Assembly (NCBI GenBank): GCA_024275015.1
Contig: JAJRZW010000053.1
Coordinates: 1-38,423, forward strand
Direction of reading: 5' to 3'
Length of the DNA: 38,423 nt
From: Deltaproteobacteria bacterium
GTDB lineage: Bacteria > Desulfobacterota > Desulfobulbia > Desulfobulbales > JAJRZW01
Below, piece by piece: positions 1 through 7,245 of this stretch; the first letter of the stretch is position 1, and the number at the start of each line of letters is the position of its first letter. A program made the position numbers and the translations under genes. The notes beneath the pieces are model-generated. The model saw nothing but the letters and a program-made list of their open reading frames with translations. It did not search any database and was not told the DNA's origin.

Positions 1-445
1 CGACAAATTTATGCGCCAGCTTGCCGATGGTAGTAGTCTTGCCGACCCCGTTCACCCCGAGGACCATAATGACCCGCGGCAAAAATTCATCGCCGGCAGT
101 CTCCCCTCCCCCATTGTCAACATGATCGAGATATGACAGAATACGGGCCCGGATGATATGCCTGATCCCTTCCGGGGTATCAGTTTCATCCGCCGGGGCC
201 GCTTTCAGGTGGTCAAGAATATCGTGGGTGGTTGAAACCCCGAGATCAGCGGTGATCAACAGATCTTCAAGATCGTCGAGAAGTCCCTGGTCAAAACTGC
301 CCCGGGCGAAAAAAATACGGTCAATACCATTCACCAGGGTATCCCGGGTCCGGGACAGGCGTTCCCGCAGCCGCTGCCGCAGGGACCTTGCCGCCTCATG
401 ACTGTTTTCTTCCGTCTTTTTTTTGCGTTTAAACCAGCCGAACAT
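1..445 (-). CDS. ftsY: Signal recognition particle receptor FtsY (5' part, runs off window)
   Basis: FtsY is the membrane-associated SRP GTPase receptor that docks ribosome-SRP complexes for co-translational membrane insertion. About 148 residues are visible. The protein opens MFGWFKRKKK, a very short basic N-terminus in place of the long acidic A domain of E. coli FtsY. A helical N domain follows, and the visible part ends in the G1 P-loop GVNGVGKTTTIGKLAHKF, whose TTT is typical of SRP GTPases. The ATG is preceded by GGAG at 8 nt. The stop of the upstream ispH-UbiA reading frame lies about 35 nt away on the same strand, so co-transcription is plausible. The rest of the G domain lies beyond base 1. 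Identification is firm because the P-loop context is diagnostic. Confidence 0.95.
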   Translation of the reverse strand, partial: MFGWFKRKKKTEENSHEAARSLRQRLRERLSRTRDTLVNGIDRIFFARGSFDQGLLDDLEDLLITADLGVSTTHDILDHLKAAPADETDTPEGIRHIIRARILSYLDHVDNGGGETAGDEFLPRVIMVLGVNGVGKTTTIGKLAHKFV

Positions 446-480
446 ATTACTTACTCCATTATATTATATACTTGGGAGGC

Positions 481-1098
481 TCAGGCGAGAGGACCGGTCA
501 CCAGAAGCCATACCAGAAGGAATACCGCGTCAACCGTTAGTTCAAGGACAAAACCCGGCTTTATCCGGCCGGATCGAAAAAGGTAATATACCAGGGTTAG
601 AAAGATCCAGGCGCCGCTCAGGGCATAATTACCGCGAACGGCATGAAGGGTCATGGGGAAAACAATGGAAATCACGCTTCCTGTTCCCATCAATATCCAG
701 AGAAGGCGTACCGCGGCAGCCTCGCCCATGAATACCGGCAGGGTCTCGATCCCCATAATCCGGTCACCCTGCATGTCCATGAGGTCATAAAAGCCGTTAC
801 GGACAAAAAGAAGCATTAAAAGCACCACCATCAACGGCATGTCCTCTACCCATCGGCCGCCGATGACCACCACCATGACCATCACCCAGGCGGCAGCGGA
901 AAAAATTGTTTTTGATCCGGGAATCTCCCGCAGACGGCGGAAATGAAAGGATCGGCCAACAAAACCAGGCATGAGAGGGATGTTATATACCGCGCCAACC
1001 GCCACCATCAGGGCAAGGATCATCGCCCCCTGGCGGTTATTTTCCCAGGCCATGAACAAGGCGACGGCAATACCGGCAAGGGAAAGGGTCCACAACAA
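481..1098 (-). CDS. UbiA-family prenyltransferase C-terminal part, out of frame with upstream ispH
   Basis: Reads as the distal part of a polytopic membrane prenyltransferase. It contains the second UbiA Asp-rich motif, YDLMDMQGDRIMGIETLP, in a loop between hydrophobic helices. It has no credible start of its own: the first possible codon is a TTG without a ribosome-binding site. The N-terminal UbiA helices are encoded in the -1-related frame at the end of the ispH reading frame. Adding one T to the T5 run (plus-strand A5, 1118-1122) would join the two into a 572-residue protein reading RYFFINRCRPLLW across the joint. The first Asp-rich motif (normally NDxxDxxxD) is degenerate here, so the substrate cannot be predicted. 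I infer a membrane prenyl transfer role on an aromatic or similar acceptor. The break may be a sequencing error, a real mutation or a recoding site. Confidence 0.75.
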   Translation of the reverse strand: MLWTLSLAGIAVALFMAWENNRQGAMILALMVAVGAVYNIPLMPGFVGRSFHFRRLREIPGSKTIFSAAAWVMVMVVVIGGRWVEDMPLMVVLLMLLFVRNGFYDLMDMQGDRIMGIETLPVFMGEAAAVRLLWILMGTGSVISIVFPMTLHAVRGNYALSGAWIFLTLVYYLFRSGRIKPGFVLELTVDAVFLLVWLLVTGPLA

Positions 1099-2198
1099 CG
1101 GCCGGCAACGATTAATGAAAAATAACGCAGAGGGTCAATGTACTGCGGTCGCGGCCGCGACATCAGACGGTTTAAGTTGTAGATGGAAAATATATAGGCA
1201 AAGGCGATAAAAAAATGGGCCGCAAGCGGGGGGATCCCCCGAATATGGTCAAGAGCCAGGGTCATGAGTCCGGCACCCATGGCGGCATAAAGTGACAGCG
1301 ATACCGTACCGGCGATCCCGAGTTTGACCGTGGCGATGAAAATATTTTCACCTGCGCCGGGAATCAATTCAAGACAACGAATCACCCGCTCAATTATCCA
1401 CGACGGGGTCGAGGCCCCGGCGGTGACCCCGACCCGGCGGAAGGAACGCAGTTCCCCGGGATCAAGTTCCCTCTCACTTTCGACCACGAATACCGGTATA
1501 TCCCGACCGGCGACGATCTCGCCCAGACGTTTGGTGTTAGCGCTGGTACGCCCCCCGACCACGACCATCGCCTCCACCTGGTCACATAGATCAAGTACCG
1601 CACTCTGGCGTTTGTGGGTTGAATCACAGATGGTCGAAAAGACCCGTCCACCGGGGAAACGCTCAAGAATCATGGTGCTTAAACGGTCAAAGGTCGGCTG
1701 ATCCTGGGTGGTCTGACTGACGATGATATAGGGCGCGGCAAGGTCAAGCCCGGCAACATCCTCTTCATTGCTTACCACCACTCCGCAATCACCCGCATGG
1801 CCCATGAGACCGTCAACTTCGGCGTGATTGCGGTCACCGATGATAACAGCCGCTGTTGCCCCATCCCCAAGGTGACGACGGATGATAGCCTGCACCTTCT
1901 GTACCCGGGGACAGGTGGCATCCTTGACCCCGGCGCCGCTTGCGACAATGGCCTCTTTTTCCCCCGGCGGAATCCCGTGAGCCCGGATAATTACCGTGGC
2001 CGGGGCATTTCCCTCCGGCACCCGATCGAGGACCGTAACCCCGCGCTCGCCAAGAATATCAAGCACCTGTGGGTTATGAATCAAAGGCCCATAAGTGGCA
2101 ATGGGACCGTCCGCCCCCCGGACCATGTCAAGGGTGGTCTCAACCGCGCGCCGCACCCCCATGCAGAACCCGGCATTACGGGCCAGAACAACTTTCAT
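1020..2198 (-). CDS. ispH: 4-hydroxy-3-methylbut-2-enyl diphosphate reductase fused to start of UbiA-like domain
   Basis: IspH (LytB) makes IPP and DMAPP from HMBPP in the last step of the MEP isoprenoid pathway, using a [4Fe-4S] cluster. The three cluster cysteines are C12 (AGFCMGVRRA), C96 (DATCPRVQ) and C191 (STICDSTHKRQ), and the active-site Glu is in HAEVDG (about E127). The IspH domain occupies about residues 1-278, the full family length. The frame then continues directly into hydrophobic helices and YNLNRLMSRPRPQYIDP, the start of a UbiA-like domain, until about residue 360. After that the frame is lost and the last 30 or so residues (codons 1020-1117) look like junk. The start at 2198 (MKVVLARNAGF) was chosen over an upstream in-frame ATG because it begins exactly at the family N-terminus and has GGAG about 11 nt upstream. 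A fusion linking isoprenoid supply to a prenyltransferase is biologically sensible. Confidence 0.92.
   Translation of the reverse strand: MKVVLARNAGFCMGVRRAVETTLDMVRGADGPIATYGPLIHNPQVLDILGERGVTVLDRVPEGNAPATVIIRAHGIPPGEKEAIVASGAGVKDATCPRVQKVQAIIRRHLGDGATAAVIIGDRNHAEVDGLMGHAGDCGVVVSNEEDVAGLDLAAPYIIVSQTTQDQPTFDRLSTMILERFPGGRVFSTICDSTHKRQSAVLDLCDQVEAMVVVGGRTSANTKRLGEIVAGRDIPVFVVESERELDPGELRSFRRVGVTAGASTPSWIIERVIRCLELIPGAGENIFIATVKLGIAGTVSLSLYAAMGAGLMTLALDHIRGIPPLAAHFFIAFAYIFSIYNLNRLMSRPRPQYIDPLRYFSLIVAGRCCGPFPLPVLPSPCSWPGKITARGR
1118..1122 (-). other. Probable frameshift site in the ispH-UbiA fusion
   Basis: Plus-strand A5 (T5 in the coding sense). The upstream frame reads LRYFSLIVAG and the downstream frame reads FFINRCRPLLW. 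One extra T here restores a continuous UbiA-like sequence and makes the total length (481-2198 plus 1) divisible by three. The TAT-TTT codon pair would also tolerate a -1 slip of the Phe tRNA, so programmed recoding cannot be excluded, although no classical heptamer is present. Confidence 0.65.
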
Positions 2199-2236
2199 CC
2201 GATTAAAATCTCCATACAAAAACAGGCGGGACATGG

Positions 2237-2387
2237 CAGACCGTTTAAAAAGTCGTCCAGGGCCTTTACTTTCTCCGGTTGACCGAAACAAGCTTCGGCC
2301 AACCTCTCGATTTCACCGGGTTTTTAAACCCGGTGAAATCGGCGGCGCGTCCATGCGTCCGCGTACAGTCAATTTTTCTACAGACTG
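2237..2387 (+). repeat. Dispersed repeat family A, copy A1
   Basis: About 151 bp running from CAGACCG to CAGACTG. Internal landmarks shared with the other copies are a hairpin around GTCGTCC, the block GGCCAACCTCTCGATTTCACC, a strong inverted repeat GATTTCACCGGG...CCCGGTGAAATC and the block GCGTACAGTC. It lies just upstream of ispH and is transcriptionally opposed to it. No coding potential is evident. Confidence 0.85.
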
Positions 2388-2557
2388 ATAACCCCGCCGA
2401 CAACAAACCTGAAAGGGAAAAAGAGATATTAACCATTAGCCCGGGGTAAAGCAACAACCCGGGGCGGCGGACTGCTGGAAGCCAGAACTCGGACTATGAT
2501 AAGGAAAGCGTTTAATAAAGCCTGCCTTTTTCGCTGTTTTACCCATTATTTTACGCA

Positions 2558-2580
2558 GAAGGGGCGCAATAGGGGCGCAA
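2558..2580 (+). repeat. 23-bp direct repeat, left copy (possible integrase arm or att site)
   Basis: Contains two tandem GGGGCGCAA units separated by TA, preceded by GAA. An identical 23-bp copy lies at 3454-3476. The two copies bracket the decayed integrase region, as attachment-site or arm-type integrase sites would. Which of the two roles applies is an inference. Confidence 0.6.
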
Positions 2581-2620
2581 AAAAATTGTAAAGACTAACA
2601 TACGATACGAGAGGCATAAA

Positions 2621-3181
2621 ATGCCTGTAAGACAAAAAACCAGGCTAAAAGGAATATACTTTTATGAATCTAAAGAACGTCGCCATGAAGGTCGGCCTGA
2701 CCAATGTTTCTATATACGGTTTAAGATTGACGGAAAAACCAAATGGGAAAAAATAGGCTGGAAGTCATAAGGCTATACGGCACAACACGCGGCGGAAATC
2801 AGGGCTAAAAGAATAAGGGCCGCCCGTCATGGTGAAGAGGTCAAGAGCCAGAAGGAAATCAGAACGGCAAAACGATTACGCGACCGCACCCTGAAAGAGA
2901 TCAAAGAACATTATTTTTCCACCGAAAAAGGGGCTCCTCGACGTTTCGAGTGGATTTGGTATATTTTGACCAAATCCACTCGAAACGTCGAGGAGCCAGA
3001 AAATGAAGACGGGTACGAAGTGGAGTGCACTTACGCCGAATGCGGAAAATGTGGCGAAACCACCATGAGCTTCGGCGACAGCGATAAAAGCATTAAACGA
3101 TGCCTTGCAATGTTGAGAGAAGGGTGCCCTCGCGGTGAAAACAATTTTTATTACAACGACGAAGAATCTCTGGAGTTTTAG
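2621..3181 (+). pseudogene. Decayed tyrosine-type integrase N-terminus joined to a small Cys-rich protein
   Basis: The frame starts MPVRQKTRLKGIYFYESKE and continues with FKIDGKTKWEKIGWKS, a typical N-terminal arm-binding region of a phage or island integrase. A TAA at 2768-2770 interrupts it. The next residues GYTAQHAAEIRAKRIRAARHGEE resume the family pattern, which commonly has Glu at the stop position, so a GAA-to-TAA nonsense change is likely. The core and catalytic domains are absent. After about residue 103 the frame crosses a 66-bp palindrome and enters an unrelated segment ending EVECTYAECGKCGETTMSFGD...GENNFYYNDEESLEF. This resembles the small CxxC proteins common on phages and islands and has no good start codon of its own (only a TTG inside the palindrome). 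The sequence is AT-richer than its neighbours and looks transferred. A neighbouring frame (3181 onward: EDDAVEEKFLFYLQ) may be its shifted tail. Confidence 0.65.
2932..2997. repeat. 28-bp perfect inverted repeat with 10-nt spacer
   Basis: The left arm at 2932-2959 begins GGCTCCTCGACG. The right arm at 2970-2997 is its exact reverse complement, and the spacer is TATATTTTGA. It sits in the integrase remnant at the point where recognisable integrase sequence stops. It has no T-tract on either side, so it is not an ordinary intrinsic terminator. It may be a rearrangement junction or a small inserted palindrome. Confidence 0.9.
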
Positions 3182-3453
3182 AAGATGACGCAGTAGAAGA
3201 AAAATTCTTATTTTATCTGCAAAAAATACTTGAATTTGAAGCCAAAACACAAATTTTCTCAACTTTTAATTCTCTCACTCCGCTCGCCCTCAAATCCGCA
3301 GCAAGTCCGCATAAGGGCTAAGTAAAGTCGCCTTAAAGTTTCATCATTTCCCCATTTTTCAATTTTCTCATTCTATCTGCCCCCTTGTAATATCGCAAGG
3401 GGAGTGGCGTCACCATCACCAGGAAAGGGAAAAAGTCGCGCAGGAACTACGCT
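3182..3453. other. AT-rich remnant between the decayed integrase and the tRNA-fMet terminator
   Basis: No supportable gene. A short open stretch from 3181 (EDDAVEEKFLFYLQKILEF) may be a shifted continuation of the Cys-rich protein. A 7-bp hairpin, CCCCTTG...CAAGGGG, lies at 3381-3402. The composition differs from the flanking chromosome and matches the mobile-element remnant. Confidence 0.45.
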
Positions 3454-3476
3454 GAAGGGGCGCAATAGGGGCGCAA
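3454..3476 (+). repeat. 23-bp direct repeat, right copy (possible integrase arm or att site)
   Basis: Identical to 2558-2580, with tandem GGGGCGCAA units. It sits immediately outside the terminator of the tRNA-fMet gene, in the usual position of an integration junction beside a tRNA. No duplication of the tRNA 3' end was seen at the other side. Confidence 0.6.
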
Positions 3477-3484
3477 TACCAAAA

Positions 3485-3516
3485 AAGGACTTACAGCCAT
3501 TAAGCCGTAAGTCCTT
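3485..3516 (-). terminator. Intrinsic terminator of tRNA-fMet
   Basis: A perfect 10-bp stem, AAGGACTTAC with GTAAGTCCTT, has a 12-nt loop. It is followed on the minus strand by a run of T (plus-strand A6 at 3481-3486). It begins 10 nt after the tRNA CCA end. Confidence 0.85.
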
Positions 3517-3525
3517 GATTTCCCT

Positions 3526-3602
<77 letters not shown>

Positions 3603-3654
3603 TCACGATGGAAGACATAATACATCGGGAACGTTTATTGTCAACAGGTAAGCA

Positions 3655-3761
3655 TGATGACGCCGTAAAAAGTCGCAAATCATCATTTTTGTCATTCCGG
3701 ACTTGATCCGGAATCCTGTGATGAAACACATTATGGATTCCGGCCTTCGCCGAAATGACAG
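3655..3761 (+). repeat. Dispersed repeat family C (REP-like), copy C1
   Basis: Contains GTCATTCCGGACTTGATCCGGAATCC, a central TGTGATGAAACACATTATGG, and GATTCCGGCCTTCGCCGAAATGAC, so both halves can form hairpins. The left flank GACGCCGTAAAAAGTCGCAAATC also recurs, inverted, at copy C3. It lies between the tRNA and the thioesterase gene. Confidence 0.85.
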
Positions 3762-3808
3762 AAAGAAGTTTTTTTGCGAAGCTATCAAGCCAGGCATGGA
3801 TAAAACAA

Positions 3809-4237
3809 TTATTGTCCGCAACCCCGGCACAGCATCTGGAGAAAATCTTCCGGGAAGCGAGTGAGGCGACCGTTATTGTCGATAATAGCGTTAACGGTAT
3901 AACCTTTGACCAGAAGCTGATTCTCACCATGGCGGAAGATACGGTGGTCAAAACGGCAGCTGACCTTCTTTACCGCAGTGAGACTGGTTTCGATGACCAG
4001 AAGGTCGTCGTAGAAGGCAGGTGATTTATAACGGGCGTGGCTTTCAATCACCGGCATGATAAACCCGCGTTCTTCAAGGCTGCGGTAGCTTGCCCCGAGA
4101 TCACGGATAAACTCAGTCCGGCCGGACTCGAAAAAACGGAAATAATTGGCGTAATAAACCACATTTCCGGCATCGGTATCGCCATAAAGAACCCGGACTT
4201 CCGTTCGGTGGCACCCACTGTCCAACGATTCAATCAT
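3809..4237 (-). CDS. ybgC: YbgC/YbaW-type acyl-CoA thioesterase (4HBT superfamily)
   Basis: The 142-residue hot-dog-fold protein has the family signature near its N-terminus, VLYGDTDAGNVVYYANYFRFFE, in which the Asp of DTDAGNV is the catalytic residue of 4-hydroxybenzoyl-CoA-type thioesterases. It continues with the typical FIRDLG, FIMPV and ARYKSPAFYDDLL patterns. Such enzymes hydrolyse acyl-CoA thioesters in the cytoplasm, and the exact substrate is not readable from sequence. In many Proteobacteria ybgC heads the tol-pal cluster. Here it lies some 3 kb from tolQ on the opposite strand, with hom between them. The start ATG has GGGGG close upstream. The length is normal for the family. Confidence 0.88.
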   Translation of the reverse strand: MIESLDSGCHRTEVRVLYGDTDAGNVVYYANYFRFFESGRTEFIRDLGASYRSLEERGFIMPVIESHARYKSPAFYDDLLVIETSLTAVKKVSCRFDHRIFRHGENQLLVKGYTVNAIIDNNGRLTRFPEDFLQMLCRGCGQ

Positions 4238-4351
4238 GATCCCCCTGTAAGCAATTACTCAGGCCGGACAAATACCTGAATCCGTGACGACTTTGTGTTG
4301 TTTGTGTAAAAATGCGCTACAACGCAGTAGATCGGAATTATTACGACGCCA

Positions 4352-5566
4352 TCAATTATTATCGTCTCCGAAAAGAAGAGTGAAGAACTCCTCTCCATCC
4401 GCCAGGAGCGGGGCATCGGCCCCTGTCTTCTCACAGAACCTCCGTTCCCTGTCCTCCCCTTCCCCGGCATATATCGCCAGCGGTACCGGGGTGCGGTCAT
4501 GGGTCATGGTGGCGACCGGGGTAAAATGATCCATGGCCACCACCAGGCGAAACCGATCATCCCGTCCTTCAAGAGCGGCCACAATCGGGGCCACCACCTG
4601 GGCATCGAAGTCTTTGATCGCCTTTACCTTGAGTTCGGTTTTCCCCTGGTGACCGGTCTCATCCGGGGCCTCGACATGGACAAAGACCAGATCGTGACGA
4701 TCCAGGGCGGCGATGGCGGCATCGACCTTGCCCTGGTAATTGGTGTCGATATAGCCGGTGGCCCCGGAGACCTCGATGACTTCAAGTCCGGCGCAGATCC
4801 CTATTCCCTTCAAAAGATCAACCGCCGAGATCAGGCCGCCGGAGATATGATGGGTATCGGTGATCTTCGCCATCTCCGGCATCGGCCCCTCGCCCCAGAG
4901 CCAAATGGCGTTGGCCGGTTTTTCCCCCGCCGCGATCCGACGCCGGTTGACCGGGTGGTCGGCAAGCACCCTGCCTGCCTTCCGGATCAGCCCGGCCAGG
5001 CCGCAATCAAGGTATCCCTGCCAGTAGCCGCCGACATCGCGACCGGTATAATCGTGGGGGGGGACGGTATGGGGCCAGTGATCCGGCCTTTTACCAACAA
5101 AGAGATGGCGATAACTCACTCCGGGATAAAAATGCCCTACCCCGCCGCCTTCCCGTTCAAGGGCGGTGATGAGTTCCCGGGCCTCTGTGGTGGAAATATG
5201 GCCGGCGGAATAATCGACCATCCGCACCGTGTTCTCACTGAAATCAAGATTTACCAGGTTGCAGCGGAAGGCGATCTCGCCCGCGGCAAGCTCCACCCCC
5301 ATGCTTGCGGCCTCAAGGGGAGCGCGGCCGGTATAGAACTCCTGCGGCCGATAGCCTAACAAAGAGAGGTTGGCGACATCGCTGCCCGGTTCCATCTCTC
5401 CGGGAACCGTGCGGAGTTGAAAAACCCGGCCCCGGGAGGCAACCCGGTCCATGGCCGGGGTGGCCGCCTTCTCAAGCGGGGTAAGGCCGTCAAGCTCGGG
5501 GCAGGGAAAATCGCCCATGCCGTCGCCGACGAGGATAACGGTTTTCCTCCTACTCGCTGAGCTCAT
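4352..5566 (-). CDS. Cofactor-independent phosphoglycerate-mutase-like protein, proposed homoserine kinase
   Basis: 404 residues of the alkaline-phosphatase superfamily, ApgM branch. Metal and nucleophile motifs are visible: VGDGMGD (about residues 13-19), SDVANLSLLGY with candidate nucleophile Ser68, HVEAPDETGHQG, and AMDHFTPVATMTHDRTPVP near the C-terminus. The gene overlaps the 3' end of hom by 17 nt and is surely co-translated with it. A clade of this family found beside threonine-biosynthesis genes in genomes lacking ThrB is annotated as proposed homoserine kinase. The hom partner here fits that role (phosphorylation of homoserine) better than glycolysis. The activity is therefore inferred from context; the fold assignment is firm. 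Confidence 0.85.
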   Translation of the reverse strand: MSSASRRKTVILVGDGMGDFPCPELDGLTPLEKAATPAMDRVASRGRVFQLRTVPGEMEPGSDVANLSLLGYRPQEFYTGRAPLEAASMGVELAAGEIAFRCNLVNLDFSENTVRMVDYSAGHISTTEARELITALEREGGGVGHFYPGVSYRHLFVGKRPDHWPHTVPPHDYTGRDVGGYWQGYLDCGLAGLIRKAGRVLADHPVNRRRIAAGEKPANAIWLWGEGPMPEMAKITDTHHISGGLISAVDLLKGIGICAGLEVIEVSGATGYIDTNYQGKVDAAIAALDRHDLVFVHVEAPDETGHQGKTELKVKAIKDFDAQVVAPIVAALEGRDDRFRLVVAMDHFTPVATMTHDRTPVPLAIYAGEGEDRERRFCEKTGADAPLLADGEEFFTLLFGDDNN

Positions 5567-6863
5567 TGGCCAGAATCCTGATCTTGACTATTGTCCCGGC
5601 GCAGGCATCAAGGGCCTCGATTTCGGCCATGGCCGCACCCACCGCGGCGTCACTGGCCTCATAGGTCCGAATGACCACTGGCACCACGCCGGTATCATCC
5701 CGGCCCTTCTGGATCACACTTTCTATGCTGATATCGTGGGCGGCGAGGATCCCGGATATCTTTGATAACACCCCGGGCCTGTCCTTTACCGGAATACGAA
5801 AATAATGCGGCGAGCTGATCTTCTCCATCGGGGTAATCGCACTCGGCCTGAGTTCATCGGGACGATAGGAAAGCGGCGGCACCCGATTGATGCTGTCATG
5901 GAGAATGTTGCGGGATATATCGACGATGTCCGCCACCACCGCCGAACCGGTGGGTACCTGACCGGCGCCAAGTCCGTAAAAGAGGACATTGCCGACCATG
6001 TCACCGTTAAAATGAATGCCGTTGTAGGCCCCGGATATATTGGCCAGCATATGTTCTTCCGGGACCATGGCAGGATGGACCCGGGCCTCGACATGGTCAC
6101 CATGGTTGACGCTGATGGCCAGGAGCTTGATCCGATAACCGAACTCGCGGGCGAACTCGATATCAATGGGCTCGATGGCACTGATCCCCTCGATGCTGAC
6201 TTCATCAAGGCGGGCGTTGATGCCGTAGGCCATGCTCATCAGAATCACAAGCTTATGGGCGGTATCGATACCATCGATATCGTAGGTGGGATCAGCCTCG
6301 GCAAAGCCGAGTTCCTGGGCGTCCCGCAAAACCTCGGCAAAGCCGACGCCTTCATTGGTCATCCGGTGGAGGATATAATTGGCTGTGCCGTTCATGATCC
6401 CCATGATGGTGTTGATCCGGTTGGCGGCAAGGCCTTCCTTCAAGGCCTTGATCACCGGGATTCCACCGCCGACCGAGGCCTCAAAACCGACCTCGACGTT
6501 GCGTACCGCGGCCGCCTCGAAAATTTCTTTGCCGTGCTGGGAAATCAGGGCCTTGTTGGCGGTAACCACATGCTTGCCGGCGCCAATGGCGTCGAGGATA
6601 AAGGTCCGGGCCGGTTCAATGCCGCCGATAAGTTCGACGACAACATCGATCTCTGGATCCCCGATCAGGGCGGCGGCGTCCTTCACCAGGGCGACTCCGG
6701 CCAGATGATCCGGCAGAGTTTCGGTACGCAGGTCGGCCACGGTCTTTAAAATAATATCCGCCCCGGTCTTGCGTTTGAGCCTTTCCGCCTGTTCGACCAT
6801 GACTTTGGCGGTACCGCTGCCGACGGTGCCGAAACCGATCAACCCAACTTTTATCTGCCTCAT
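5550..6863 (-). CDS. hom: Homoserine dehydrogenase
   Basis: Reduces aspartate semialdehyde to homoserine with NAD(P)H, the branch point towards threonine and methionine. The 437-residue protein starts MRQIKVGLIGFGTVGSGTAKV, a Rossmann nucleotide-binding motif. It has GTANYIL and the active-site signature EADPTYDIDGIDTAHK in the middle, and a C-terminal ACT domain (about 357-430, YFRIPVKDRPGVLSKISGILA) that normally gives threonine feedback control. No aspartokinase domain is fused. The start has AGGTGG about 9 nt upstream. It forms a two-gene unit with the proposed homoserine kinase. Confidence 0.97.
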   Translation of the reverse strand: MRQIKVGLIGFGTVGSGTAKVMVEQAERLKRKTGADIILKTVADLRTETLPDHLAGVALVKDAAALIGDPEIDVVVELIGGIEPARTFILDAIGAGKHVVTANKALISQHGKEIFEAAAVRNVEVGFEASVGGGIPVIKALKEGLAANRINTIMGIMNGTANYILHRMTNEGVGFAEVLRDAQELGFAEADPTYDIDGIDTAHKLVILMSMAYGINARLDEVSIEGISAIEPIDIEFAREFGYRIKLLAISVNHGDHVEARVHPAMVPEEHMLANISGAYNGIHFNGDMVGNVLFYGLGAGQVPTGSAVVADIVDISRNILHDSINRVPPLSYRPDELRPSAITPMEKISSPHYFRIPVKDRPGVLSKISGILAAHDISIESVIQKGRDDTGVVPVVIRTYEASDAAVGAAMAEIEALDACAGTIVKIRILANELSE

Positions 6864-7245
6864 TTAGCAATCCACCTGAATATATTTACAATGAAAAAAC
6901 CGCAGTTCGCGGCTGAATCAGGAAAAAAGAAATAACGTCTTTGCCGGTGCTTGTCAAAGAATTGCTGGCTTGACAGCCGAAGCCCCACAAACCGCGCGAA
7001 GGGTGTCCCCGAATCAGTAACGGCTTAGACGATCTTGATGAATCATCTGGTTTTTGTTACGAACTCATCATCTCTTTGACATTCCCCGGAAAAAACTTTA
7101 ATTATAGCAGGCTGCCAAAACGGTTCGGAACGGAACAGCCCGCGAAACCGGCAGAGATCGACCGCATTCCCGTCCCGTTGCGACATAACCATCAAGACGC
7201 ACCTCATGCAAACTGCCAATAATCTACCCGGGATCCTTAACCGCC
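6864..7245. other. Divergent intergenic region between hom and tolQ
   Basis: 382 bp without a gene. It must contain the promoters of both the hom unit (minus) and the tol operon (plus). A TTGACA hexamer at 7076-7081 is the best candidate for the tol side. None of the dispersed repeats of the other gaps occurs here. Confidence 0.5.
7076..7104 (+). promoter_or_regulatory. Candidate sigma70 promoter of the tol operon
   Basis: Perfect -35 TTGACA at 7076-7081. At 17-nt spacing the -10 position is TAATTA (7099-7104), a poor match, and TTATAG lies slightly further on. The 5' leader would be about 130 nt. Confidence 0.35.

Noticed and set aside
1096-1122. Programmed -1 frameshift in ispH-UbiA
   Set aside because: No X-XXY-YYZ heptamer or clear downstream stem-loop was seen; an indel in the T5 run is simpler. 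Kept only as an alternative.
2876-3262. 128-codon minus-strand frame opposite the integrase remnant
   Set aside because: Shadow of the in-frame plus-strand remnant, whose residues match an integrase pattern.
4499-5359. 286-codon plus-strand frame opposite the proposed homoserine kinase gene
   Set aside because: Antisense shadow; the minus-strand protein has clear catalytic motifs and the plus-strand one has none.
5805-6749. 314-codon plus-strand frame opposite hom
   Set aside because: Antisense shadow of a well-conserved homoserine dehydrogenase.
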